Below are positions 55,478 to 64,000 of a stretch of DNA of 64,000 nt, in pieces; the first letter of the stretch is position 1; each line of letters opens with the position of its first letter. Where the stretch lies: contig PDTD01000013.1 of NCBI GenBank assembly GCA_002748755.1, positions 62,001 to 126,000 of the forward strand, read 5' to 3'. The notes beneath the pieces were generated by a model. The model searched no databases. It saw nothing but the letters and a program-made list of their open reading frames with translations, and had not been told where the DNA came from. The translations under genes were made by a program, and so were the position numbers. The DNA is from Desulfobulbus propionicus. Lineage in GTDB: Bacteria > Desulfobacterota > Desulfobulbia > Desulfobulbales > Desulfobulbaceae.

Positions 55478-57958
55478 ATGAATGCCTCCATGCTGCTCAA
55501 GAACCATAACAAAACCGCAGTTATTGTAGAACACACCTCGCTCACCTATGCCCAGTTGCTGACTGCGGCCCGAGAAATGGCTGACCTGATCCCGGCCAGC
55601 CGGGAGCGGGTCATGATTTATTCTGAAAACCGGCCTAAATGGATTTCGGCATGCTATGCTTGCTGGATAAAGGACTGTACGGTGGTACCGGTTGATTATA
55701 TGGCAGCCTGGGAAGAAGTACTCCACATCGCCACAGACTGCACCCCTGCAGTAATCCTCTGCTCAGCCCAATGCAGGCCGACGCTTGATCCTGTTCTGGA
55801 GCAGCTGGATTATCAGCCCAATGTATTAATTTTCGAGGAACTGGTGGTACCGGGAACAGCCGATCCCGAACCCATAGAATACAAAGATGGCGAGCAGACC
55901 GCCCTGCTCATTTATACCTCCGGGACGACGGGGCCCCCCAAAGGCGTCATGCTGTCGTTTACCAATATCCTGGCAAATATCGATGCGGTTTCCCATGGCG
56001 TGCCGATTTATACCCCCAATGAGCGGGTACTGATGTTGCTGCCGCTGCATCACATCTTTCCCCTGCTCGGAACCATGGTCACCCCCCTGTATGTGGGCGC
56101 CACCATAGCCATGTCGCCCTCCCTGCAGTCCGAGGATGTCATCAGGACCCTGCAAAAGAACAAAGTCACCATCTTAATCGGGGTGCCGAGATTGTACAAA
56201 CTGATCATCTCTGCGGTCCTCTTAAAAATACGCGCCAACAAGGCCGCATCGCTCCTCTTCAAAGCGGCTGAAAAAATACAGAACAGGGCTTTTTCCAAAC
56301 TGCTTTTTACCTCTGTGCATAAAAAATTCGGGGGCCACCTGACATATCTGGTCAGCGGCGGAGCCGCCCTGGACCCAGCCGTCGGCCAGGCATTCACCAC
56401 CCTGGGCTTTGAAGTGTTGGAAGGATACGGCATGACCGAGGCAGCTCCCATGATTACCTTTACCAGACCAGGCGAGGTACATATTGGCTCAGTAGGAGCC
56501 GCTCTTCCGGGAACAGCAATACAAATCCGCAAGGGCGAAATCCTGGCAAAGGGAAAAAATATCATGCAGGGCTACTGGAACAACCCCGCTGCCACCAAGG
56601 AGGCCTTCAGCGACGGCTGGCTTTTGACTGGCGATATCGGGTACCTTGACGAACAGGCCAGGTTGTTTATCACTGGCAGGAAAAAAGAGATCCTGGTGAC
56701 CTCCAGCGGTAAAAACATCAACCCCCTCATCCTGGAGCAGCAACTTGAGGCAAGCAGCCCGCTCATCCGCGAGGCAGGAATTTTTCTCAAGGATGATCTC
56801 ATCCAAGCCCTTATCCGGCCCGATCTGGTCGCCGCCAGGGAACAAGGCGTCTCAGATCTGGATGCCTTTTTTCGCGCCCAGGTCATCGCCCCGTTCAATC
56901 AAAGCGTCTCCTCCTATCAGCGAATAATGCAGTATACCCTGGTGGATGAAGAGCTGCCAAAAACCCGGCTTTCCAAACTGAAGCGTTTTCAACTCCCGGA
57001 TATGGCGGCCAACAGATCTGTTCAAAAAAAGACAGCCCATCATCCAGACTGGCAGGAGTATTCCCTCATAAGGGAGTACATTGAATCCATCTGCGCGACC
57101 TCTCTTCACCCGGACGACCACCTGGAAATTGACCTTGCCATGGACTCGCTGGACAAGGTGGGCCTGCTAGTTTTTCTCAAAAACACCTTTGGCGTCGATA
57201 TCGACGAAACTCGGCTGATGACGCTGCAGACCCCGAAAAAAATCAGCGCCTTTGTCAGGGACAAGAAAGCCAGAGTGCGGGTTGAAACCATCAACTGGCA
57301 AAAGATACTCAAAGAGCAGAAAAACCTCATGCTCCCAAGCACCTGGCCGACCACAGTTGTCTTAAAAAATCTCTCCAAGGTGCTTTTCAAATGCTATTTT
57401 TCCCTCAAGGGAGAAGGCAGGGAAAATATTCCAGAGACCCCCTGCATCCTGGCGCCAAATCATCAGAGTTACTTTGACGGCCTTTTTATCGCCTCGCAGT
57501 TGAGTAACCGCTTTATCAGAAAAACCTTTTTTTATGCCAAGGAAAAACATCTTAAAAACAAATGGATCAGAAGTTTTGCCGACCACCACAATGTCATTGT
57601 CCTGGATATTCACTCTGATGTTAAAAGCTCACTCCAGAAAGCAGCGACGCTCCTGAGAAACGGCAACAACCTGATGATTTTTCCGGAAGGGACACGGACC
57701 CTGGACGGTACCATGGGGGAATTCAAGAAGACCTTTGCGATCCTGAGCAAGGAGCTGAACATTCCGGTGGTACCCGTAACCATCAACGGCGCTTTTGAAG
57801 CGCTGCCAAGCGGATCCCTCTTTCCCAAGCCCTTCAAAAGGATCTCGGTTACTTTTCAAAAGCCCGTTTTTCCCACCGAGAGCCACACCTACGAGTCGAT
57901 CAAGGCCCAGGTGATGGATACCATTAATGCCTGCCTGGTCCCCAAAAAGCCTTGCTGA
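55478..57958 (+). CDS. Acyl-activating enzyme/carrier/PlsC acyltransferase fusion
   Basis: 826 residues from the ATG at 55478; an upstream TTG at 55418 and an ATG at 55490 are alternatives. Three parts: AMP-forming synthetase (about 1-500) with LLIYTSGTTGPPKGVMLSF (P-loop), GYGMTEAAP and GWLLTGDIGYLDE; acyl-carrier domain (about 535-610) with the pantetheine Ser in DLAMDSLDKVGLLVFL; PlsC/AGPAT acyltransferase (about 630-810) with NHQSYFDG (HxxxxD) and FPEGTRT. It can activate a free fatty acid, hold it on its own carrier and transfer it to a lysophospholipid or similar acceptor, like Aas with an added ACP. It has no strong membrane helices in my reading. Confidence 0.92.
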   Translation: MNASMLLKNHNKTAVIVEHTSLTYAQLLTAAREMADLIPASRERVMIYSENRPKWISACYACWIKDCTVVPVDYMAAWEEVLHIATDCTPAVILCSAQCRPTLDPVLEQLDYQPNVLIFEELVVPGTADPEPIEYKDGEQTALLIYTSGTTGPPKGVMLSFTNILANIDAVSHGVPIYTPNERVLMLLPLHHIFPLLGTMVTPLYVGATIAMSPSLQSEDVIRTLQKNKVTILIGVPRLYKLIISAVLLKIRANKAASLLFKAAEKIQNRAFSKLLFTSVHKKFGGHLTYLVSGGAALDPAVGQAFTTLGFEVLEGYGMTEAAPMITFTRPGEVHIGSVGAALPGTAIQIRKGEILAKGKNIMQGYWNNPAATKEAFSDGWLLTGDIGYLDEQARLFITGRKKEILVTSSGKNINPLILEQQLEASSPLIREAGIFLKDDLIQALIRPDLVAAREQGVSDLDAFFRAQVIAPFNQSVSSYQRIMQYTLVDEELPKTRLSKLKRFQLPDMAANRSVQKKTAHHPDWQEYSLIREYIESICATSLHPDDHLEIDLAMDSLDKVGLLVFLKNTFGVDIDETRLMTLQTPKKISAFVRDKKARVRVETINWQKILKEQKNLMLPSTWPTTVVLKNLSKVLFKCYFSLKGEGRENIPETPCILAPNHQSYFDGLFIASQLSNRFIRKTFFYAKEKHLKNKWIRSFADHHNVIVLDIHSDVKSSLQKAATLLRNGNNLMIFPEGTRTLDGTMGEFKKTFAILSKELNIPVVPVTINGAFEALPSGSLFPKPFKRISVTFQKPVFPTESHTYESIKAQVMDTINACLVPKKPC

Positions 57959-57984
57959 GATCTCTGCCCAAACAGGCGCAATAC

Positions 57985-58180
57985 ACAAGGGAAAAAAGAG
58001 ACAAAAGCAGATGGATGTGGTCTCCTTGAACAGGTGCAGATTTGGCCAAACTGTTCCCCTAAAGGTCAGCCCAGGCGGTACCATCTTTGGCCTTTTTTTG
58101 GCAACACATATACCCAAATAGCATGGGGTACCCAAAACCACCGAACCTGGCGCCGCCTGAGCTGATGAGAAATCCGGGCT
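57985..58180 (-). repeat. MITE-like element copy 14
   Basis: Minus-strand copy about 30 bp after the acyltransferase fusion. On the minus strand: AGCCCGGATTTCTCATCAGC, arm CTCAGGCGGCGCCAGGTTCG, inner arms GTTTTGGGTACC and TGTTGCCAAAAAA, partner GGTACCGCCTGGGCTGACC, then TTTTGTCTCTTTTTTCCC. The far terminal repeat is missing. Its left end lies 8 bp after the SRPBCC gene stop. Confidence 0.8.
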
Positions 58181-58187
58181 CCTTGCC

Positions 58188-58670
58188 TTAGCTGGTGGGG
58201 GGCTCTGACGAATGCAGCTCTTGGGTGAGTATTTTTTCGACCATCACCTGCCTGTAATCAAAGATGCGCTGCAGTGTCTTTTGTATGTAGACCGTATGGG
58301 CTATCTTTCCCAGCAACCCCAGCGGCGGTTGATAGTCCACCTGATCAAGAAGCAGCACCCCAGAACTGTCTGGCTGGATCTCATGGTAATGATACCAGAA
58401 TCGGTACGGACCCAGCCGCTGTTCATCGACAAAGGAAAGACCTTGCCGGATATGTTTGATTTCCGTTACCCAGGTATGGGTTCCCAGCATGGGAATGGTA
58501 ATACGGTACTCGACAATCAAGCCGTTGTACATGATCTCAGGCAGCTCGCTGATGATGCGAAAGCGTAAATCCGGGGGGGTGATCCTGTCAAGGTTGGCCG
58601 GATGCTGCAAAAAATTCCAGGCACGCTCAACACTTGTCTGTACCCGCTGCCGTCGTTTCAGTCTATACAT
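58188..58670 (-). CDS. SRPBCC-fold ligand-binding protein
   Basis: 160 residues from the ATG at 58670, which has GGGGGAG at 3-base spacing. The pattern VERAWNFLQHPANLDRITPP, LIVEYRITIPMLGTHTWVTE, FVDEQRLGPYRFWYHYHEIQ, LLDQVDYQPPLGLLGKIAHT is that of the SRPBCC/START-like family often annotated as cell-division-inhibitor-like or polyketide-cyclase-like. The ligand is unknown. It stands alone, convergent with the acyltransferase fusion. Confidence 0.85.
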   Translation of the reverse strand: MYRLKRRQRVQTSVERAWNFLQHPANLDRITPPDLRFRIISELPEIMYNGLIVEYRITIPMLGTHTWVTEIKHIRQGLSFVDEQRLGPYRFWYHYHEIQPDSSGVLLLDQVDYQPPLGLLGKIAHTVYIQKTLQRIFDYRQVMVEKILTQELHSSEPPTS

Positions 58671-58864
58671 AGCTCCCCCTTTTTGCATTGCACCGAAATC
58701 CCGCCGTCTCTTACCAGCCGCCGGAATCTCATTCTCCAGGAAACAGAAGAGAACACCTCTGCTTCGAATATCGGATAACCATTGTTCACAATTAAAAAAA
58801 TACAAGAGAAAAACAATCAGTCAAAAACAATTGGGAGACAATGTCTTGAGATTGTTCAGCAGAA

Positions 58865-59090
58865 ATTCGGACCTGGGCCATAAAAAACAGGTTGTCTCTT
58901 GAACAAAAATAGAGAACAAGTTGCATGACAGGCCCATGCGCAGAATCGCCTGTCCACACAGTATTTACCCCAGATTAGCGCAGGGGGCACCACCTTTGGC
59001 GGTCTTTGGGGCAACACTTGTACGCAGATCTGATGTGGTAGCAAAGACCATCGAATCTGGCCCCGCCTGCGCTGATGAGACATCCAGACC
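58865..59090 (-). repeat. MITE-like element copy 15 (complete)
   Basis: Minus-strand copy in the promoter region of glpX. On the minus strand: GGTCTGGATGTCTCATCAGC, arm GCGCAGGCGGGGCCAGATTC, inner arm TGTTGCCCCAAAGA, partner GGTGGTGCCCCCTGCGCTAA. Hairpin 2 is TTGTCTC...GAGAACAA near 58892-58920. The right end reads GACCTGGGCC. It ends about 80 bp before the glpX start. Confidence 0.75.
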
Positions 59091-59167
59091 ATGGCATCTG
59101 AACCCGTGACGGCCAGGGTGTAGCTTCGCGAATTCAGCATACAATACATACCCACAACGAGTGCAAC

Positions 59168-60157
59168 ATGGACAGAGCACACCACAGAAACCTTGGCATG
59201 GAACTGGTGCGGGTGACTGAGGCTGCAGCGCTTTCAGCAGCCGCTTTTATGGGAACAGGAGACAAAAACGGAGGTGATGCCGCTGCCGTACAGGCTATGC
59301 GGACGGTTTTGCGTACTGTTCAAATGCAGGGCATCGTTCTTATCGGTGAGGGCGAAAAAGACGAAGCCCCCATGCTTTATAACGGTGAGCCGGTGGGCAG
59401 CGGGGATGGGCCAGAGCTAGACATAGCAGTGGACCCGGTGGAAGGTACCAGGCTGCTGGCCGATGGCCGTCCCAATGCCATCTCCGTGATTGCAGCCGCA
59501 CCCAAAGGGGCTATGTGGGACCCGGGACCCTCGTTGTACATGAAAAAAATCGTGGTTGAACAAGCTGCCCGTGCAGCCATAGACATTACACAATCGCCGA
59601 CAGAAAATCTTCGTACTATTGCCGCAGCACTGAACAGACAGATCTATAATCTCACGGTTTTTGTGCTGGACAAGCCCCGGCACAAAAACCTCATTGATGA
59701 AATACGCCGCACCGGAGCACGTATCACTCTGCGCTCAGATGGTGATGTCATGGGAGGCCTCATGGCCGCCGTACCAGGTACAGGCATTGATGTACTCATG
59801 GGGACCGGAGGCACACCGGAGGGCATCATAACCGCTGCGGCGGTGAAAGCTCTGGGAGGCGGCATGCAGGCCATGCCGGATCCCCAGCTGGAAAACGAAC
59901 AACAAGCCCTCCGCAGGCAACAATCTGGGTACCTGGATCAGGTTCTTGATCAAGACACACTCATTCGATCTGAGGATGCCTTCTTTGCCGCAACCGGTAT
60001 AACAGGCGGCCCGTTCCTGGAAGGAGTGCACTTTGACCAGGCGACGGGGGTCACCACCCACAGTATTGTTATCCGGGCGCTTTCAGGGTCCATTCGATAT
60101 ATACAGGGTATTCATCAGCGCAAACCAGAGCATGTATTCGGCGACCAAGCGGGCTGA
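59168..60157 (+). CDS. glpX: Class II fructose-1,6-bisphosphatase
   Basis: 329 residues. ELVRVTEAAALSAAAFMGTG, VLIGEGEKDEAPMLYNGEPV, LDIAVDPVEGTRLLADGRPN (metal site DPxEGT), RSDGDVMGGLMAAVPGTGID and GTGGTPEGIITAAAVKALGG are GlpX signatures. It is a Mn2+/Mg2+ enzyme for gluconeogenesis. Full length. It stands alone and is convergent with the hybrid kinase. Confidence 0.97.
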   Translation: MDRAHHRNLGMELVRVTEAAALSAAAFMGTGDKNGGDAAAVQAMRTVLRTVQMQGIVLIGEGEKDEAPMLYNGEPVGSGDGPELDIAVDPVEGTRLLADGRPNAISVIAAAPKGAMWDPGPSLYMKKIVVEQAARAAIDITQSPTENLRTIAAALNRQIYNLTVFVLDKPRHKNLIDEIRRTGARITLRSDGDVMGGLMAAVPGTGIDVLMGTGGTPEGIITAAAVKALGGGMQAMPDPQLENEQQALRRQQSGYLDQVLDQDTLIRSEDAFFAATGITGGPFLEGVHFDQATGVTTHSIVIRALSGSIRYIQGIHQRKPEHVFGDQAG

Positions 60158-60259
60158 GCCTTCTTTGCAAAAGAACATCTATGTAATGGCAAGGAGCAGT
60201 ATTGAGTCGCAGCACACTGCCCATGAGCAATGCAAAAAAAGGAAGACAAACACACAGAC

Positions 60260-62386
60260 TCAAGCCCCATCCAAAAGGCTCCTGATCTTGCCTGCAAGCT
60301 CCCCAAAAGCCACTGGTTTGAGGATCAGCGCGCCGATTTGTAAAGCCCTGCATCTTTGCTCTGTAATCCTGCCACTTAAACCAGTACACATCAACACCGG
60401 AACATCCAAAGAGATTTCGCGTATGGCTGCAACCAACTGCTCTCCTGAGAATTGGGGCATAGCTAAATCCGTGATGATCAAATCATACTGTTGCGGATTT
60501 TCCCGAAAGGCCTCAAGTGCACGGGTGCTGTCCTGGTGCCCACTTACCTTATAGCCCAGTTCTTGTAGCTGATGAATTCTCATCTCAACGATTTGCAGCT
60601 CATCATCGACCAGGAGTATGTGTTCCCCTCCCCCGACTATATTGTCAGGCCGTTCCAAGGACTGTGCTCTCTTCGTTTTGCTGACCGGTATGTAAACACG
60701 AAAGGTGCTTCCCTGGCCAGGAATCGTGTCTACATCAATGGCGCCACCCATTTGTTGGATGATACCGTGCACCTGTGACAAGCCCATTCCTGTCCCCTTG
60801 TCCTTTTCCTTGGTGGTAAAAAAAGGATTAAAAATTTTATTGAGCACCTCTGGGGGAATTCCGGTTCCGGTATCGGCAACCGACAAAACCACATACTCTC
60901 CCGGGGCAACATCTGCGGTCATCGGGTCACTCTCCATCACTCTATGCCCCCTAAGACTGATGGACATCTTCCCGCCCCGATCTTCCATGGCATGCCAAGC
61001 ATTGGTGGCCAGGTTCATGACAACTTGATGTACCTGGGTAGGATCTGCATCAATAATGCCGCAGTTTCCTTCGATATCCTGTTTGATTTCAATGGTAGCC
61101 GGGATAGTGGCGCGCAGCAGACACAGTGCCTCCTTGACGATCAGCTCCACCTCAACAGGCCTGGTCTCCACCTTGTCCTGACGTGAGAAAGAAAGGATCT
61201 GCTGAACCAGAGCCTTCGCCCGCACTGCAGCGGAATAAATCTGGTTGAGATGCTCTCGATTAAAAGTCTGGTCAGGCCCCTCATTGAGCAGTAACTCCGT
61301 ATAGCCCATGATGGGGGTCAAAATATTATTGAAATCATGGGCCACGCCACCGGCAAGGGTACCGATGGCTTCCATTTTCTCTGCGCTCTGCAGACGTTTT
61401 TCATAGGCTATTTGCTGATCTTCAAATTGTTTCAAAACAGTGATGTCTGCCATTGTCCCTATCAAGCGCAGCGGTCTCCCCTCAGCATCCCTTTCTACAA
61501 CCTTGCCACGACCAAGGACCCATTTATAGGAACCGTTATGGCAACGAATGCGATACCGTTGCTTAAAAGAGTCCTTTTCACCTGATAAACATGACTCTAT
61601 GGATCGGGTTACCACATCCTTTTCTTCAGGATGAATACGCGCCATGACTTCATCTATATGTTCAGATACAGGCCCCTCCGCACCGTATCCCAGCATACGC
61701 AACCACCCCGGAGAATAATACAGCTCTTCCCGAACAAGGTCCCAATCCCAGACGCCGTCCCCGGCTCCTTCCAGCGCAAAATGCCACCGTTGCTCGTTTT
61801 CCCGTGACCGTTTCAGGGCACCTTCCAGGCCGTGGATCAAAATAGCCATGGCGATAACGGCAATTAAACTGAGAAACAGAAATGTAACCGAAGTCGTCCA
61901 CCATATATCCATGGATAATGTAAACTGGAGCCAAGCTGCAGAAGAGTCACTAATACATATCCCTTCGATAATCAAAATAACGAGCTGCGCCGCCACCACC
62001 ATAACTCCTGAGCCGATGCCAAGCGTCAAGGTAGCAATCATAGAGCTGATCAGCATCCAGAGACGCCCGCTTCCCAAGAAACCGAGGTGAAAAAAGGACA
62101 ATACCCCCAAACCGAAGCAAAGGCAGACAATTATTGAGGCCCGGATCTTTACAGGAATGGATCTTGTCAAAGTCAAAAAGAGCGTACACAGGTAGGCGGC
62201 GATGTAGACGATGAAATGTATCCACTGCCCATCGTGGGATGCCTTGAACAGCGTTCTTATCAAGGGCGGCAGGGCCAAAATACAGACGGAACAGCAAATG
62301 AAAACCAAGGTTTTATGTCTCCATTCCTGCAGCGTCTTGGACTGTTCAGTGAGAAGCAATTGCTTCACGTACCCAAGTCGTGACAA
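60260..62386 (-). CDS. Hybrid sensor histidine kinase with PAS and REC
   Basis: 708 residues. It starts with TTG at 62386, supported by GGGGGAG eight bases upstream; no ATG fits as well. Six or so N-terminal membrane helices (about 25-190) form an unknown sensor. PAS spans about 205-330 (ALEGAGDGVWDWDLVREELY). HisKA H box: LAGGVAHDFNNILTPIMGY. HATPase: MNLATNAWHAM, DTGTGIPPEVLNKIF, GTGMGLSQVHGII. A C-terminal REC (about 590-705) has Asp in LIITDLAMPQFSG and Lys in LILKPVAFGE. It probably relays phosphate internally to a separate Hpt/REC partner not seen here. Confidence 0.94.
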   Translation of the reverse strand: MSRLGYVKQLLLTEQSKTLQEWRHKTLVFICCSVCILALPPLIRTLFKASHDGQWIHFIVYIAAYLCTLFLTLTRSIPVKIRASIIVCLCFGLGVLSFFHLGFLGSGRLWMLISSMIATLTLGIGSGVMVVAAQLVILIIEGICISDSSAAWLQFTLSMDIWWTTSVTFLFLSLIAVIAMAILIHGLEGALKRSRENEQRWHFALEGAGDGVWDWDLVREELYYSPGWLRMLGYGAEGPVSEHIDEVMARIHPEEKDVVTRSIESCLSGEKDSFKQRYRIRCHNGSYKWVLGRGKVVERDAEGRPLRLIGTMADITVLKQFEDQQIAYEKRLQSAEKMEAIGTLAGGVAHDFNNILTPIMGYTELLLNEGPDQTFNREHLNQIYSAAVRAKALVQQILSFSRQDKVETRPVEVELIVKEALCLLRATIPATIEIKQDIEGNCGIIDADPTQVHQVVMNLATNAWHAMEDRGGKMSISLRGHRVMESDPMTADVAPGEYVVLSVADTGTGIPPEVLNKIFNPFFTTKEKDKGTGMGLSQVHGIIQQMGGAIDVDTIPGQGSTFRVYIPVSKTKRAQSLERPDNIVGGGEHILLVDDELQIVEMRIHQLQELGYKVSGHQDSTRALEAFRENPQQYDLIITDLAMPQFSGEQLVAAIREISLDVPVLMCTGLSGRITEQRCRALQIGALILKPVAFGELAGKIRSLLDGA

Positions 62387-62497
62387 AATCGTATCTCCCC
62401 CCTTGCTCGCACTCTGTACATGGTACAGATGCCTGCGGTACCTTAGCTCTTAGAGCATACAAACCTGCCCCGAATTTGGGTAAACGCAATTGGCAGC

Positions 62498-62614
62498 TAG
62501 CCTGAATTTCTCATGAACATGCGTTGAAATTACAATAAACTATAAGAACAATCAGTTAGAAAACAAATAGTTTGTAGCTCATTTCTCCAAAATGTTTACG
62601 AGAAATCCGAGCTA
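62498..62614. repeat. Element with dispersed-family ends and unrelated A+T-rich centre
   Basis: The left end is TAGCCTGAATTTCTCATGAA. The right end, on the minus strand, is TAGCTCGGATTTCTCGTAAA. TA lies at both borders. The 117-bp element keeps the terminal repeats and the AAAATGTTTA stretch of the family but the centre is a different A+T-rich sequence without hairpin 1. Confidence 0.65.
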
Positions 62615-62930
62615 ACAGTTACCTGGTTACCTGTATAGGCAAGCCTGGTTTTACCTATGCACGGGTACAGCCAGCTGCCTAAAAAATCAACGTGCTGACC
62701 AGGCATACTTCGTCCTGTACATGTCAAATTGGAACCCTACTCTCCTTTCATCGTGTCACAACTCTTTATCGGAAGTCAAGACGAACATCCTGATACTTCG
62801 TTTTTTCCTTGTAGCGTTCAAGGCACGGCTGAGGCCTCTTTTTCTGCAGTGGCAGTCGTGGCTCAGAGACAACCAGATACGCCAATTCCATGCTGCATTA
62901 CCCTCTCGCTCCCACTCATCGTACGCAACC

Positions 62931-63088
62931 TGATTGCTCATCAGCATGGCGGCTTATTGGAAAAAACAATGCAAAATTCACTCCAGACGGCTCCATCCTC
63001 GCCAGTATTTGAACTGCAAAGCCCCCCTGGAATGCATCGCAAAAAACTTTGCCTCTGGCACCGCCTGAGCTGATGAGAAGTCCGGGCT
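62931..63088 (-). repeat. MITE-like element copy 16
   Basis: Minus-strand copy ending AGCCCGGACTTCTCATCAGC with arm CTCAGGCGGTGCCAGAGGCA. GAGGATGGAGCCGTCTGGAG is the degenerate partner. GATTGCTCATCAGCATGG at the other edge resembles a terminal repeat in the opposite sense. Its end is about 25 bp after the ilvD stop. Confidence 0.7.
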
Positions 63089-63113
63089 GCGCCGGAGACC
63101 GTGCCTGGTGTAC

Positions 63114-64000
63114 TCAGTCAATAAGGCGCACAGCACCCCTGTCAGCCGAGGCCGCAAAACGGGCATATGCCCGCAACGCCTTTGAGACCGTACGTTCGCG
63201 GTTCGGGGTAAAAGCTGCACGCCCTCTGGCCACTTCCGCTTTTCTGCGGGACGCCATCTCCGTGTCGTCTACCAGTAGATTGATGCTGCGGGCAGGAATA
63301 TTTATATCCACTTTATCCCCATCCTTGACCAGGCCAATAGCGCCACCGTCGGCCGCTTCTGGAGATACGTGCCCGATGGACAGCCCCGAGGTGCCGCCAG
63401 AAAACCGTCCGTCCGTGACCAGGGCACACTGCGCCCCCAGGTGCATGGATTTGAGATAGGAGGTCGGGTAAAGCATCTCCTGCATTCCTGGCCCGCCTCT
63501 GGGGCCTTCGTACAGGATAAAGACCACATCACCAGCTTGTACCCTACCACCCAATATATCCTCGCAAGCCGCCTCCTGCGAATGAAAAACCTTGGCAGTC
63601 CCCTTGAAATGCAGGATAGAATCATCAACCCCTGCTGTTTTCACAATGCAGCCATTGCTGGCAATATTGCCGAAAAGCACGGCCAGTCCGCCATCCCTGG
63701 AATAGGAATGCGCACAGCTGCGGATACAGCCCGCTGTCCGGTCCAGATCCAACCTATCGTACTGCCTGTCCTGGCTCCCCATGACAAGATTTATCCTGCC
63801 ACCCGGAGCGGCCATATACAGTGCCCGGGCCTCAGGGGTGGCCGTCTCCCGTTTGACATCATACTCATCCAGGGCTTGGGCCAAGGTCAGCCCGTCTACC
63901 CTTGAGACCGTGGTATCGAGCAACCCGGCACGATCCAGTTCGCCCAGGATCCCCATGATACCGCCGGCTCTGTTGACATCTTCGATATGATATTTCTGAG
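63114..64000 (-). CDS. ilvD: Dihydroxy-acid dehydratase, 3' part (runs off window)
   Basis: The reading frame is open to the window edge; the visible 295 codons are the C-terminal half of IlvD. It reads through [14 protein letters not shown] into [17 protein letters not shown], then [20 protein letters not shown] (Cys ligand region), [40 protein letters not shown] (catalytic Ser) and [17 protein letters not shown]. The enzyme, an Fe-S dehydratase of valine/isoleucine synthesis, is cytoplasmic. The 5' half lies beyond position 64000. Confidence 0.96.
   Translation of the reverse strand, partial: QKYHIEDVNRAGGIMGILGELDRAGLLDTTVSRVDGLTLAQALDEYDVKRETATPEARALYMAAPGGRINLVMGSQDRQYDRLDLDRTAGCIRSCAHSYSRDGGLAVLFGNIASNGCIVKTAGVDDSILHFKGTAKVFHSQEAACEDILGGRVQAGDVVFILYEGPRGGPGMQEMLYPTSYLKSMHLGAQCALVTDGRFSGGTSGLSIGHVSPEAADGGAIGLVKDGDKVDINIPARSINLLVDDTEMASRRKAEVARGRAAFTPNRERTVSKALRAYARFAASADRGAVRLID

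Larger units (their letters stand above)
62387..63113. other. Gene-free region with two element copies
   Basis: About 730 bp between the divergently oriented ends of the hybrid kinase and ilvD. It holds two element copies (62498-62614, 62931-63088). Open frames in between have no family features. Confidence 0.45.

Overview
The window looks like a chromosomal segment from a Gram-negative bacterium of the Desulfobacterota (former Deltaproteobacteria), most likely near Desulfobulbales. This is inferred from the gene mix: Kdo/LPS genes (kdsA, kdsC, lptC), the LL-diaminopimelate route (dapL), GlpX-type fructose bisphosphatase, LarC, REC-PATAN and Roadblock signalling proteins, and many sensor kinases. 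No rRNA, tRNA, phage or CRISPR array was seen. Base composition is mostly moderate, with clear A+T-rich patches in the 5' part of the giant gene (about 16.4-17.3 kb) and in the chemoreceptor (46.6-48.0 kb).

Layout. 0.3-1.8 kb: a secreted surface-type protein with stem-loops downstream. 2.4-10.5 kb: a minus-strand type II secretion operon running methyltransferase, gspG, H, I, J, K, L, M, C, D, with no gspE or gspF. 10.9-18.7 kb: surface-polysaccharide genes (acyltransferase, a 1,761-residue sulfotransferase/glycosyltransferase fusion, a Wzt-type ABC ATPase). 20-21 kb: a BASS-family permease. 21.2-24.9 kb: a signalling group of two Roadblock-like proteins, a REC-PATAN regulator and a PAS histidine kinase. 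25.9-34.5 kb: an orphan hexapeptide-repeat protein, an outer-membrane barrel, a CcdA/TlpA thiol-redox pair, a TolC plus thioesterase pair and a MATE exporter. 34.8-38.4 kb: metF, a 54-residue ORF, a J-domain protein, plsY and a cysteine-cluster protein. 38.7-43.9 kb: def, fmt, larC, pgpA, an amidohydrolase and a candidate presenilin-like membrane protease. 44-48 kb: a CheB-like protein that has lost its catalytic residues, and an A+T-rich chemoreceptor bracketed by transposase remnants. 48.9-53.9 kb: pyrG, kdsA, kdsC, lptC, dapL. 54.6-55.1 kb: a tex pseudogene. 55.5-64 kb: an acyl-activating/ACP/acyltransferase fusion, an SRPBCC protein, glpX, a hybrid sensor kinase and the 3' part of ilvD.

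The most unusual feature is a dispersed noncoding element present in roughly 15-18 copies or fragments between genes. Complete copies are about 185-225 bp. They have terminal inverted repeats (about 18 bp, like TAGCCCGGATTTCTCATCA), TA at both outer edges in the clearest copies, a long imperfect hairpin in the first half and a second short hairpin near the other end. It looks like a MITE family, is often placed directly at gene 3' ends, and supplies or overlaps stop codons in a few cases. No complete transposase was seen in the window. Together with the tex deletion and the ISL3- and IS1595-like remnants, this suggests a genome with an active past of small-element spread and gene decay.
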